Of a stretch of DNA of 64,000 nt, positions 1 through 9,484 are shown in pieces. Numbering within the stretch: position 1 is the stretch's first letter; every line of letters starts with the position of its first letter. The stretch comes from CAWKOH01 sp963851245. Its GTDB lineage: Bacteria; Actinomycetota; Acidimicrobiia; Acidimicrobiales; Palsa-688. The notes under the pieces were generated by a model. The model made no database searches, was not told the origin of the DNA, and worked only from the letters and a program-made list of their open reading frames with translations. Location of the stretch: positions 434,001 to 498,000 of the forward strand of contig CAWKOH010000002.1 in NCBI GenBank assembly GCA_963851245.1, read 5' to 3'. The position numbers and the translations under genes are program-made.

Positions 1-191
1 GCCAACGTCTGGAGCCCGAAACCCACGACATCAGCGCCCACCCCCAGCAGCCAGATCGGCCTGCGAACCAGACGAACCAGCAGGCTCGGCCTCGCCGCGT
101 GCCCAACAGGCACCGCCAACGCCGATCGCTGCTGCAACACGACACCAGCAGCAAAAACGAAGGCAGCCAGAACGGCCAAGGCGACAGTCAT
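1..191 (-). CDS. DMT (EamA-like) transporter, N-terminus only
   Basis: Reading down from an ATG at 191, the minus-strand frame stays open to the window edge, giving about 63 residues. It begins MTVALAVLAAFVFAAGVVLQ, followed by a Pro/Arg-rich loop and RRPIWLLGVGADVVGFGLQT. This hydrophobic pattern matches the first two membrane helices of actinobacterial drug/metabolite transporters, and a second family member lies at 3939-4807. It should be an inner-membrane permease; the substrate cannot be told. The C-terminus lies outside the window. Confidence 0.7.
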   Translation of the reverse strand, partial: MTVALAVLAAFVFAAGVVLQQRSALAVPVGHAARPSLLVRLVRRPIWLLGVGADVVGFGLQTL

Positions 192-856
192 CGTGGCGCA
201 TCACCCTATTCGCCCCAGGCTCTGCCGGCCACGAAGTAGTCAACCGGAATGTTGGATTACAACCAGAACTCACTCCCCGGAATCGTGGAAGCTGTCTGAT
301 TGGGGTTGAAGCCTGTCATCGGGCGTCGCGCTGTGATGCCAGCCGGATCGTTTCTGGGCTTGTACGCGTGGCTTTGAGAGCGTGCTTCATGCTGCGCGGC
401 GCTCGTAGGCGGTGACCTCCGTCTCCTCTGCCGTAGCGACGAACTCACCCGTCTTCGAAACCAACGCGTGAATGATTCTGTGACCGGCGCCGGGCGTCTG
501 GAGCCCAAAGAGCGGAAACCCGACGGTAGGCGCTCGTGCGGAGCCTACGTAGGGTCTTGGGTTCCCAGAACGGCGGGGTTTGGCAAGTTGATGGCTCTCG
601 AGAGAGGAAGGTATGTCTTCCAAGATTCACGGCGCCAGCTGAGTCGTCCGTAACTTCAGACGGCACCGCCAGCTGCCGTGGAGGGTGAGTTAGGAGTTGG
701 TTAAAGGATCGACAAGTCTCGGTTATCAGGGGCCTTGGACCCTTGAAGGCGGATTTGCTGCAGGCTGCCGGATCGCTACGTTTTCTTCCGTGAACCGTTC
801 CCGCCCCAAGCGCACGGCAGCTCCACCCCCACCCGCGGCCGCCTTAGCTGGCCACC
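192..856. other. Intergenic, no convincing gene
   Basis: About 665 bases between the transporter and the DoxX gene. A minus-strand stretch near 390-500 translates to RIIHALVSKTGEFVATAEE, which faintly resembles the end of an acyl-CoA thioesterase, but it has no start and no upstream domain. I see no RNA gene or repeat. Confidence 0.5.
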
Positions 857-1888
857 ATGCTTTCGGCCGAACCGACGCTCATGCTCGTGCCGCTGCGTGC
901 GTTCCTGGGTTTCACATTCTGCTTCGCCGGCCTGCAGAAGCTGGCCAACCCCAACTTCTTCCGCGCCGCCAGCCCCATCTCCATCCAGGCCCAGTTGGTG
1001 GCGGCGGAGCGGACCAGCCCGCTACACCATCTGCTCGGTTCGCTGCGGGGGATCAGCGTGCTGGTGGGTCTCGTCATCGCGGTGGGCGAGCTCGCCGTCG
1101 GTCTCGGGGTGCTGACGGGGGTGCTGGCCCGGATCGCGGCACTTGGGGGCATGGTCATCTCGTTGATGCTGTTCCTGACGGTGAGCTTCCACGCCCGGCC
1201 CGTACTACACGGGCGCGGACATCGGCTACTTCTTCGCTTTCACGCCGTTGCTGCTGGCGGGGGCGGGCCGGTTAACGGTGCCGGCGCTGGTCGACGACTA
1301 CGTCCTTCGTCATTACCGGCGGCGCCGGCGGGGCAGGCCCAGGCTGGCCGACACGCCTGGCGGTCGACCAGGAGCGGCGGGACCTGCTGGTGACGGGGGC
1401 GGTCGCCGCCGTTGGGATGGTGCTGGCCGCCCTGGCCGCCGGGCTGGGCCGCGCTGCTGGTGGCGCCAAGGCCCCGGCCCAGCAACCCCAGCTCTCTCAA
1501 GGGCCGAGCAAGGCGACACGACGACCACGACTACAGCTCCCGCCAGTGGTGGCGGGTCGACCACGGCCCCGCCGGTTCCAGCGGCACCAAGATTGGTCCG
1601 GCATCCGACGTGCCGGTCGGAGGCTCGGCGTCTTTCCAGGACCCCTCTAGCGGCGACCCCGCCTTGGTGATCCAGGCGAAGAGCGGACAGTTCGTCGCCT
1701 TCGACGCCGTGTGCCCCCACGCCGGATGCACGGTAGAGTACTCCAGCTCGCAGGACGTCATCGTCTGCCCCTGCCACGGGTCGCTGTTCAACGCCTCCAG
1801 CGGGGCGGTGGAACAAGGCCCCGCCGCCAGTAACCTCCGACCGATTCCGGTCAAGGAGGGCAGCGACGGCGACCTGTACGTAACCTGA
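857..1888 (+). CDS. DoxX membrane domain fused to Rieske [2Fe-2S] domain, frameshifted
   Basis: The N-terminal part (about 857-1330) is a DoxX/DoxD-type four-helix membrane protein, with LRAFLGFTFCFAGLQKLANP and later PYYTGADIGYFFAF. A linker helix (LLVTGAVAAVGMVLAALAAG, about 1384-1443) and a Thr/Ser/Pro-rich spacer lead to a Rieske domain ending at 1888. The Rieske ligands are clear: CPHAGC and CPCHGS. DoxX proteins occur in thiosulfate:quinone oxidoreductases and other membrane redox complexes, so a redox role at the membrane is likely. The frame changes near 1199, 1350, 1510 and 1580 with no convincing stop between the parts. I read it as one fused gene with sequence errors, though two adjacent genes remain possible. 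Confidence 0.65.
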
Positions 1889-2191
1889 CCATCCCTCCAA
1901 TCCCGGGAGAGGTTGTCTCCAACCCATCATCGTCGGATTCCCCTGCAGAAGCATGAGCCGATGGGCCCCACGCACCACCCGAACGCGCCGCTGCGGGAGG
2001 CCTAGGTTGGCTGATCCTGAAAAGGAGAGCGTGATGGGGATGGTTAGCGCGGCGGGAAGGGCTTATGCGAGCGAGCCAGAGCACCAAGCAGCCAACCAGG
2101 CCCTGCCGATGACAAGCGAGGTCCGGCCCGGAGCCGAGTCGGCAACAACGAGACTTACCGGACGACTGCGCTCGAGTTCTGTAGCCAGCCA
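1889..2191. other. Intergenic, nothing recognised
   Basis: About 300 bases between the Rieske domain and the amidase. Short open frames here lack protein-like composition. The promoter of the amidase gene probably lies in this stretch, but no clear -35/-10 pair stands out. Confidence 0.4.
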
Positions 2192-3376
2192 GTGGTGAGG
2201 AACGACTTGTCGGTGGCGGCGCGGCAGGACGGGACAGATGCGCGCTGGGTGGCCTCTACATTCGGGCCGTCACAAGGACCCAGGTTAAGCTTGGGCCAAT
2301 CTTCGGAAAAGCGACTCGCAATAGCGGCTGTCGCTGGCCTTCCCGCCGCTACGGTCCGTGCCGTTACGAGTGACCCACGAGATCGCGACAGGTCGGAAAG
2401 ATCCTCCAGGCTCTACCGAGGACGCCGCCTACGGGTCGTGCTAGCCCTCGCGGTCGTCTTCACTGGGTTGATTCTCCTGACCCGCCGCTCCCCGACGCAG
2501 CCGAGCGGCAGCGTCACAACACAGCCACTCAGCAGCAACAAACAGGGCGCTTCAAGCGAAGGCAAACCGATCGATCCGGCCGTGTTCAGCGCAGGTGCGT
2601 GCGTCGCCTTCGCCCCCACGGCAGGTAATCGTCACCTCGTCGTGTTCCTCGATGCCGGACACGGGGGAATAGACCCCGGAGCGCTCGGCATAACTGAGAC
2701 CGGGCAGGTGATACACGAAGCCGATGAAACCCTGGCGGTGGAATTGGATGTTATGGCGCTGCTCCGCAATGCCGGATTCGAGGTGGTCGTCTCGCGCACC
2801 ACGTCCAGTTCGGTCGAGCGGCTTGCTCCGGCCGACGTCTCAGACGGCGTCCTTACCGTCCAGGGCGGCCACGACGATGTCGTTGCTCGCGACGTGTGCG
2901 CCAACGACAGCCACGCCAACCTTCTGTTGGGAGTCTACTTCGACGCCGGCGCGTCGGCGAGCAACGCCGGGTGTGTGACCGGATACGACGCGGTGCGGCC
3001 CTTCGTGGCCGCCAACCTGCGCTTTGCCGGCCTCCTCCAGCAAGATGTGCTGTCGGCCATGAACGCCCAGGGATGGGCCATCCCCAACGACGGCGTCGTG
3101 TCCGACCACTACCTCGGTTCCGCGCTCAGCAGCCAGGCCGTGTCCTACGGTCATCTGCTACTTCTCGGACCGGCCCAAGCCGGGTATTTCACGACCCCCA
3201 GCCAGATGCCCGGCGCACTAATCGAGCCGCTGTTCATCACCGACCCATTCGAGGGATCCATCGCTTCCAACGCCCGAGACCAGCAAGTCATAGCTGGCGG
3301 CATGGTCAGTGCCATCGAGCAATACTTCGTACCAGCCGCCAACGATTCGGCCACCCCGACGCCCACCACGAGGTGA
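2192..3376 (+). CDS. N-acetylmuramoyl-L-alanine amidase (Amidase_3), membrane anchored
   Basis: Residues about 81-97 form one membrane helix after a basic stretch, followed by a Ser/Thr/Gln-rich linker and an extracellular zinc amidase domain (about 148-380). The zinc ligands are visible: His in FLDAGHGGIDPG, Glu in IHEADET and His in CANDSHANL. The family cleaves the amide bond between N-acetylmuramic acid and the stem peptide during cell separation or wall turnover. The first 60-70 residues look poorly conserved, so the true start may be an internal codon closer to the helix. No operon partner is evident. Confidence 0.85.
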   Translation: MVRNDLSVAARQDGTDARWVASTFGPSQGPRLSLGQSSEKRLAIAAVAGLPAATVRAVTSDPRDRDRSERSSRLYRGRRLRVVLALAVVFTGLILLTRRSPTQPSGSVTTQPLSSNKQGASSEGKPIDPAVFSAGACVAFAPTAGNRHLVVFLDAGHGGIDPGALGITETGQVIHEADETLAVELDVMALLRNAGFEVVVSRTTSSSVERLAPADVSDGVLTVQGGHDDVVARDVCANDSHANLLLGVYFDAGASASNAGCVTGYDAVRPFVAANLRFAGLLQQDVLSAMNAQGWAIPNDGVVSDHYLGSALSSQAVSYGHLLLLGPAQAGYFTTPSQMPGALIEPLFITDPFEGSIASNARDQQVIAGGMVSAIEQYFVPAANDSATPTPTTR

Positions 3377-3617
3377 CCGACCACAGATTGACGGGCAACA
3401 TCCGTCCGGCGCTTAGACACTCGATCGTTATGTCAACGACCGCAGTCGCTCATGTGATGCCGGGCGGGGCTGCCCGTGGCGCTGGCCTCGGTTACCAGCT
3501 TCTCACCTCGAACGGCGTCGACGGACCGGATGCCGGATGGCGAGGGCCGGGCGATAACGCCGCCCACTGTCTCGCCGCGGGATTCTGGGATACCTCTCCT
3601 GAGCGTTAAGGCGGCTC

Positions 3618-3905
3618 TCAGGTTCCCGTGACCCAGGGTGCGCCCGACGCCGGAACCGATCTGTGGTAACCCTCTTGGTTGCTTGGTGCGGGGGCTGGAT
3701 TTGGATCATGAGCATGCAGATCGTTGGTCAGTGTTTCGATTACCCTGCGAAGGCCTTCCGCGAGTGAATTGAACTCATTCAAAGCTTGGACGGCGGCGCT
3801 CTGTTCTGCTTCGATTTGTAGGGCATGGATGGCGCGACAACTCGCCGAGGTCGCTACATCGATTCCTGACTCCGCGAGTCCAACGGGATACTCGGCCAAC
3901 TGCAC
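3618..3905 (-). CDS. Small hypothetical protein
   Basis: A 95-residue frame of even amino-acid composition with a helical, Glu/Ala/Leu-rich middle (EAEQSAAVQALNEFNSLAEG) that could form a short coiled coil, and a Pro-rich tail. No signal peptide or known motif is seen. It lies just downstream of the DMT transporter on the same strand, 33 bases away. I do not recognise a family. It may be a real small gene or chance coding. Confidence 0.35.
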   Translation of the reverse strand: MQLAEYPVGLAESGIDVATSASCRAIHALQIEAEQSAAVQALNEFNSLAEGLRRVIETLTNDLHAHDPNPAPAPSNQEGYHRSVPASGAPWVTGT

Positions 3906-3938
3906 GAACCAGGGTAGTCACCGGCGCCCCCCCAGCCT

Positions 3939-4807
3939 TCACGGCCTGACTGGCATCGACGGACCGAGGTCGGTGGGCGCTGATCGCGACAAGACGGTAA
4001 CCCCCATGGCCATGACGCAGAAAGCCAAGCCCGCGAGGGTCTTCTGGGCCAGGCTCACGGCGAATCGCTCGTCGAAGATCAAGACGCTCAAGACGATTGC
4101 GACGGCGGGGTCGACCACGACGATCAGCGGTTGGGACACGCTCAACGGGCCGACCTGCAAGGCGGCTTGTTGGAGCACGGACCCGAGGACCCCGGAGGCA
4201 ATCAACGCGTAGAAGGGCCAGTGTGTCAGCATGCCCACCGGGCCCGATGCCGCAATCACGTTCGTGGTCGCCTTGATGAACGTGGCCATCAGGGCCCATG
4301 TGATCGACGCCGCGGTGGCGTAGAGCGCGGTCCGACGCACGGGAGATCCCCGGCGCGCCAGACTGTCAACGCGGCGACAGCCCCGCCGAAAACGGCCAGC
4401 GCGAAAGCCCAATCGGCCGTGTCGGGCCTCAGGTGGCCGCCATGGGGCTCGGCCGCGGTCAGGAACACCACCAGAGCCGCACAGGTGACCAGTGCAGCGA
4501 TCCACGACATCTTGGCGATGTGTTGGTGAACCCAGAACCGGCGCAGGATCAGGGCGAAGACCAATTCGGTGACGAGCAGGGGCTGGACCACCGAGAGCTG
4601 CCCGATGTGGAGTGCGACCGCCTGGAAGGCAAATCCCGCTGCCGCCGCCGCCCAACCGAGGAGCCAGAGGGGCTGGCGGATCAGGAAGATGACGAGATCC
4701 CAGCCACGGTACTTGTTGGACATACCGACGCTGGCGGCGTGCTGGGTCATGAGGTGCACCGCGTTTGCCAGGGCGGCGGCCAGGGTGAAAATGATTGTGA
4801 CGGTCAC
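3939..4807 (-). CDS. DMT-family transporter, one frameshift
   Basis: The GTG start at 4807 gives MTVTIIFTLAAALANAVHLM and five or so hydrophobic helices, including RQPLWLLGWAAAAAGFAFQA, which parallels the partial transporter at 1-191. Near 4345 the frame changes and the second half (RTALYATAASITWALMATFI to about 3939) continues in another frame with the remaining helices. Joined, the protein is about 290 residues and ten helices, normal for a DMT permease. The substrate is unknown. A single indel explains the break, and both halves keep the family hydrophobicity. Confidence 0.75.
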
Positions 4808-5223
4808 GTCACGACTTTCCGATCGAGATCCAGGCCGAACCCATTGGCGGATACTGGGCCCCGGAGAAGGGCCGATCTAGTGCGTCTCACCTCATGAGCG
4901 ACCTGCCCACTCATGACGACTCCGCGTCGAGACGACCTCGCTGGGGACCCCTGGCCACCCGCACACTCCCGGCAGTGTAGGTGGGTGACCTCGAGGGCGA
5001 ACTTGGAGACGACGGCGCGCGGGCTGGCCTTAGGGCTGACTCATTAATAAGTACGGTGATTTGAGCGCACTCCTATCATCATTGTGGTTGTAGAGGTCTC
5101 GGTTCCTGCGCCGTCGCCTATCAATTAGTGGTTGTAGGAGTGGGGTTTGTTGGCTCGGAGAGGGCGGGTTGGATCCGCCATCAGAGCCACAAGTTATGAG
5201 AGAGTTATTCCTAACGAGGAGGA
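4808..5223. other. Intergenic before the IS element
   Basis: No gene is seen. The segment 5075-5145 contains two similar G/T-rich stretches, TGGTTGTAGAGGT and GTGGTTGTAGGAGTG. They may belong to the left end of the ISAzo13-type element that follows, but I could not match them to an inverted right end. Confidence 0.35.
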
Positions 5224-6934
5224 ATGCTCTCAGAATGCGACCCGAGCGGTATCACGCCGAAGACCTGGTCCACCTGCTGCGGTCAGCGCAAGATCGCCAC
5301 GATGAGCGAACTGAAGGAGGCGTTGGGAACCCAGGCGGACGCCACGGTGTTCCGCAAGCTGGAGAGCTTGGCCTATCGGACCAGCTATTCGCATCGGGGC
5401 CGCTACTACACCCTGGAGGAGATAGCTCGCTTCAATGAGTTGGGGCTGTGGTCGTTCCGTTCGGTGTGGTTCTCTCGGTTCGGCACGCTTTTGTCCACGG
5501 TGGAGGCGCTGGTGGCGGCGTCGAGGCCGGCTATGACGCCGCCGAACTGGAGGGCGTGTGCACGTCGAGGCAAAGCGCCCCTGTTGGAAGCGGTCCGCGC
5601 CGGTCGGCTGGCCCGCCAGCAGGGGGCCGGCCGCTACGTGTATCTCTCAGCCGATCCCTCGCTGCGACGCCAGCAGCTGGCCGCCCGCCAGGTCTATGAC
5701 GCCACCCCGGACCTGTTGGGTTTGGGGCCGGGGTGCGGGCGCTGCCCGAGGAGATCAAGGCGGCCATCGTGTTGTTCTACAGCCTGCTCGACGAACGCCA
5801 GCGGCGACTGTATGCCGGGCTGGAGGCCCTCAAGGTCGGCCACGGCGGTGACACCCAGATCGCCGAGCTGTTGGGGATCGATGCTGACACCGTGGCCCGA
5901 GGCCGCCGTGAACTTCTAGGTGGCGAGGTCACCCCGGGCCGGGTGCGACGCCCTGGCGCCGGCCGGAAGGCCACCCCAAAAGGATCCCCGAGGTCATCGC
6001 CCGCATCAGCCGCGCTGATGGAACACGACACCGCCGGCGATCCCGATGACCGGTATCAAGTGGACCCGGCGGACCACCGAGAAGATCGCCCACGAGTTGC
6101 GCGCCGGGGGCATCGACGTGTGCCCCAACACCGTCGGCTGCCTGCTCCGCCAGCTCGGCTTCCGGCTGCGGGTCAATCACAAAAAGCTCACCCGCCGGGC
6201 CGACCCCGGCCGAGATGCACAGTTCGCCTACATCACCGCCCAGCGGGAGCACTTCGCCGCCCAGGGTTGGCCCATCATCAGCGTCGACGCCAAACACCGG
6301 GAGCTGGTCGGCAACTTCGCCAACCACGGCGCCACCTGGAGCCGCCAGCCCATCGAGGTCAACGCCTACGACTTCCGCTCCCAGGCCGAGGGCGTCGCCA
6401 TCCCCTACGGCATCTATGACATCGGGGCCAACCGAGGGTCGATGTTCGTCGGCACCTCCCACAACACCCCCACCTTCGCCGTCGACAGCATCGCCAAATG
6501 GTGGGTCTATGACGGCCGGCGCCGCTATCCCGATGCCACCCAGCTGCTCGTCCTGGCCGACGGCGGCGGCAGCAACGGGGCCAAAGCTCGGGCCTGGAAA
6601 CACGCCCTACAGCACCGACTCGTGCGACCGCCATGGCCTCACCGTCACCGTCTGCCACTATCCCACCGGCGCGTCGAAATGGAACCCCGTGGAGCACCGG
6701 CTGTTCAGCGAGATCAGCAAGAACTGGGCCGGGCGACCCCTCGACAGCTACCAGACCATCCTCAACTACCTTCGCACCACCACGACCACCACCGGACTCA
6801 CAAGTCAAGGCCTACCTCGTCACCACCGACTACCCCACCGGCATCAAGACCACCGACGAGGACATGGCCCAGCTACAAATCCGACCCCACGACACCCAGC
6901 CCACCCGCAACTACACCCTCAGCCCCCGCCCCTG
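5224..6934 (+). pseudogene. ISAzo13-type transposase with unusual N-terminal extension, multiply frameshifted
   Basis: The catalytic part (about 5740-6934) reads, across several frames, RTTEKIAHELRAGGIDVCPN, WPIISVDAKHRELVGNF, LLVLADGGGSNGAKAR and SKWNPVEHRLFS. These give the DDE residues of the ISAzo13 family: Asp in SVDAKH, Asp in LADGGG, Glu in PVEHRL. Upstream, about 5290-5710 encodes ATVFRKLESLAYRTSYSHRG, KAPLLEAVRAGRLARQQ and AGRYVYLSADPSLRRQQL, a possible winged-helix DNA-binding extension. The other ISAzo13 copy, at 34280-35435, has no such extension. Frame breaks near 5530, 5560, 5725, 5990, 6045, 6615 and 6805 rule out an intact product as sequenced. No certain terminal repeats found. 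Confidence 0.75.
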
Positions 6935-6979
6935 ACGCCCGAGCAAAAACCCGAAGTTATTGTTGCGCGGCCCTAAGTA

Positions 6980-7124
6980 CGTGCATCACGACACGTTCAC
7001 TGTGAACCGTTTACCGTGAGGTTAGCGGTACTCAGAAGGCAGAGCCTCTACACGTGGATCGGGCTACCGTGAATACAGCCGGCGGTAGACTTCGGGGTGC
7101 CCCGGGCCGGTGGGACTCTTCGGG
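6980..7124. other. Short intergenic stretch
   Basis: Nothing recognised between the transposase end and the duplicated segment. Confidence 0.3.
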
Positions 7125-7330
7125 CTTCGGCATAGTCAGGTCTGCAGGACGGGGGCGCTAGTGGTGGGTGCCGAGCCTGTAGCGCCCGAAGGGATGGACG
7201 CTGCCGGGGTTGTTCCCGAGGAAGGATCTGTCGCGGTCGGGGCCGAGCGCCCGGGCAGGGCCCACGATAGGGAGCACGCTGATCAGGCTGACGAGGACGA
7301 GCGCACCCGTCGCCACCGAAGGCCCTCGCC
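7125..7330 (-). pseudogene. Diverged copy of the small membrane protein gene at 13.6 kb
   Basis: On the minus strand this reads TGALVLVSLISVLPIVGPAR, then RSFLGNNPGSVHPFGRYRLG and a stop. At DNA level it closely follows 13579-13750 on the plus strand (for example TCCTTCCTCGGGA and CCCTTCGGGCGCT occur in both), where the frame gives MGALALVSVISAALSHALPG. It therefore looks like a degraded paralogue of the small protein encoded just upstream of the ferric-reductase-like gene. It is separated from any partner gene and runs into the pyrimidine tract. Confidence 0.5.
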
Positions 7331-7379
7331 CCCGTCCGCCTCGAAGGAGCCCTCGCCGGCGCCGGCCTCACAGCTTTCA

Positions 7380-8420
7380 ACGCCCAGCCACGACCGCCCT
7401 CGCACTCTGGCCATCCTCGGCGTCCCCCTCCCTTTCCCCTCCCCTCTCCTCTCGCTCCCCTCTCCGCTCCACGCCCCCTTGCGTCTCTTCGGCCCCGCCC
7501 TGCCCGCTCCTGCCCCCACATCCCTGATCCGCATCTGCTCGCCCACTCCTGCCTACTTCCCTCGCCCCCCTCTCCCCGTGCCCCTCCTTCCCCCCCCCCA
7601 CATCCGTCCTCTCCCCTCCCTCCTCTCCACCTTCTCCCCACCCCCCACGATCCCTCGGCTTCACACCCCCAATGGATCTCGGCATATCGACTGCTCCCCC
7701 TGATCTCCTCCCCCCCACATCACTCCCCCACTCTCTACGAATCCCTCGGCCGTCACCTTGCGTTTGTGGGGATACTCCTCGGCCCCCACATGCCCCCCCC
7801 CCCCATCCCAAATCCCCTCCCCCCTTTCCCCTCCCGCCGCCCGGCCCACCCCACCCCGCGCCCCCACACCTTCCGACCCCCCCGGGCTGACGGCCCCCGC
7901 CGCCTTGAGGGTCAGTCGCCGAGGCCACGCCAGCGTCCAGCACCGAGATCCGCCCCACCCCGGGCCGTCCCCGGCGCCGGGCCCGGGGCTCCAGCAATCG
8001 CCTCCCCTCGGCGCCACCCCGACACGGGGACCGTCGTCACCTCGCATAGTCCTACCCCTTCCCGATCCAGCCCCAGCCACCAAACCTCCGGCGTCGGCCC
8101 CCGCCTGGGCTCCCCTCTTCGAGATCCGCTGGCCGTCCATGGAAATGCGCTCGCCGTCACCAAGGAGAGAACCTGTCCGCCACACGGAGATCAAGCTGTC
8201 CCCTATCCCCCCCCCCCCCCCTCCCCTCCCCCCTCCCCCCCCCCTGCCCTCCCTCCTCCCTCCCCCTCCTCCCCTGCTCGTCGCCGCCCCCTGTCCTCTT
8301 CTCCCCCCTTCTCCCCCACCCCTTACCCCCTTCCCCCTCCCTCTTTGCCCCCTCCTCCCTCCTCCCTCCCCCCCCCCCCTCCTCCCCCGCCCCCCTCTCC
8401 CCTCCCCCCCCCTTTTGATC
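7380..8420. repeat. Long polypyrimidine (C/T) tract
   Basis: About 1 kb of the plus strand is almost pure C and T with long C runs, densest at 7400-7870 and 8195-8420, interrupted by a more normal segment at about 7900-8190. All reading frames here translate to Pro/Ser/Leu-rich nonsense and are not genes. The strand asymmetry is extreme compared with the rest of the window. Such tracts can form triplex or i-motif structures, and they are also hard to sequence, so exact homopolymer lengths are unreliable. Confidence 0.8.
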
Positions 8421-8496
8421 ACCCGTTCAGCCGCACCCCTCAAACGAGCGACTCGGACCTTATCTTCGACCAGGTCGAGCTACCGTCCACCGACCC

Positions 8497-8529
8497 CTTT
8501 ACCTAGTCTTTACCCAGTCTTTATCTAGT
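8497..8529 (+). repeat. Three tandem 11-bp repeats
   Basis: CTTTACCTAGT, CTTTACCCAGT and CTTTATCTAGT follow each other without gap. The 11-bp period puts each copy on the same helix face. It lies about 200 bases upstream of the methyltransferase start and could be a binding array for a tandem-binding regulator (PhoP- or SARP-like sites have this period), or simple slippage at the edge of the pyrimidine tract. Confidence 0.6.
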
Positions 8530-8726
8530 CCCATTCGCACAGCATGCCCTAGAGGACTGACACCGCGGATCCGTCTTCCTGACTCCGCGACCGTGATAAG
8601 AAGTCCATACGCGACTTCTACGCCATGTACCCCTGCGAGAGCATCTGGATCCTGAACGACGCCGGGGCGAGCGCCCATGGCAAACGCACTCGGCGAGCGC
8701 TTCGTCCGGGCGCCGAGCGCGAGAAC

Positions 8727-9471
8727 GTGACCTTGGCGGTTGCTGACGATCACGGCAAGGGCGGGTTCGACTACGAGGACAATTTCAGGCGGGTACTACG
8801 ACGATGTCTACCGGCGCGGCCGGGGCATCCAGAGCAAGTGGCACCACCTGAAGTTCAGGCGTGTCATTGAGGAGATGGAGGGCCACCAGCGGCATCTAGA
8901 CGTAGGCTGCGGACCCGGGACGCTGATCGGGCTGCTCGACCACCGCTTCATCTCGACGGGGATCGACATTTCGACAGCCGAGATCGATTACGCGCGCCGC
9001 GAGTACCAGAGCGAGTCGAAGCGCTTCTTCGCCCTCCCTCTACACGCTCTGCCGGACGAGTGCCGCCACTACGACGTGGCGACCATCGTCGAGGTGATCG
9101 AGCACCTCGGCCCCGCCGAACTGGACGACGTGCTCCGGACGACGATCGAGCGTCTGCGCGTAGGGGGGAAGCTCGTCGTGACGACCCCGAACTTCCGCAG
9201 CGCGTGGTCGATCGTGGAGATACTCGTCGACCGCCTGGGCGAGTTGAGTTACGCCAGGCAGCACATCAACAGGTTCAAGCCACCCCGCCTGCGGCAGCTG
9301 CTCCAGGATGTCGGGCTGCAGGACGTACGCGTCCAGCCATACCTGGCGCTCGCTCCGTTCGTAGCACCACTGGGTTGGCGATTAGCCGACGCGTTCGCCC
9401 AGCTCGAGCGCGGCCCGATCGAGCGGGCGGCGGGACTCCTGCTACTCGGCACGGGTTACAAGCCCGGATGA
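8727..9471 (+). CDS. Class I SAM-dependent methyltransferase, one frameshift
   Basis: After GGYYDDVYRRGRGIQSKWHH the protein shows the SAM-binding glycine loop HLDVGCGPGT (motif I), an acidic strand end STGIDIS, the motif DVATIVEVIEHLG and the strand GGKLVVTTPN. This is a UbiG/Methyltransf_11-like fold. The N-terminus KGGFDYEDNF is in a different frame, and one indel near 8785 joins the two. I chose GTG 8727 because residues encoded further upstream (ATG at 8625) do not look protein-like. The QSKWHHLKF and NFRSAWSIVE motifs resemble methyltransferases of glycolipid or sugar pathways; the substrate is unknown. Confidence 0.75.
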
Positions 9472-9484
9472 GTAGGGACGCGTG

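Noticed and set aside
7672..8528. Long proline-rich frames on both strands
   Set aside because: Products of the polypyrimidine tract: homopolymer-driven, no start signals, no domain features.
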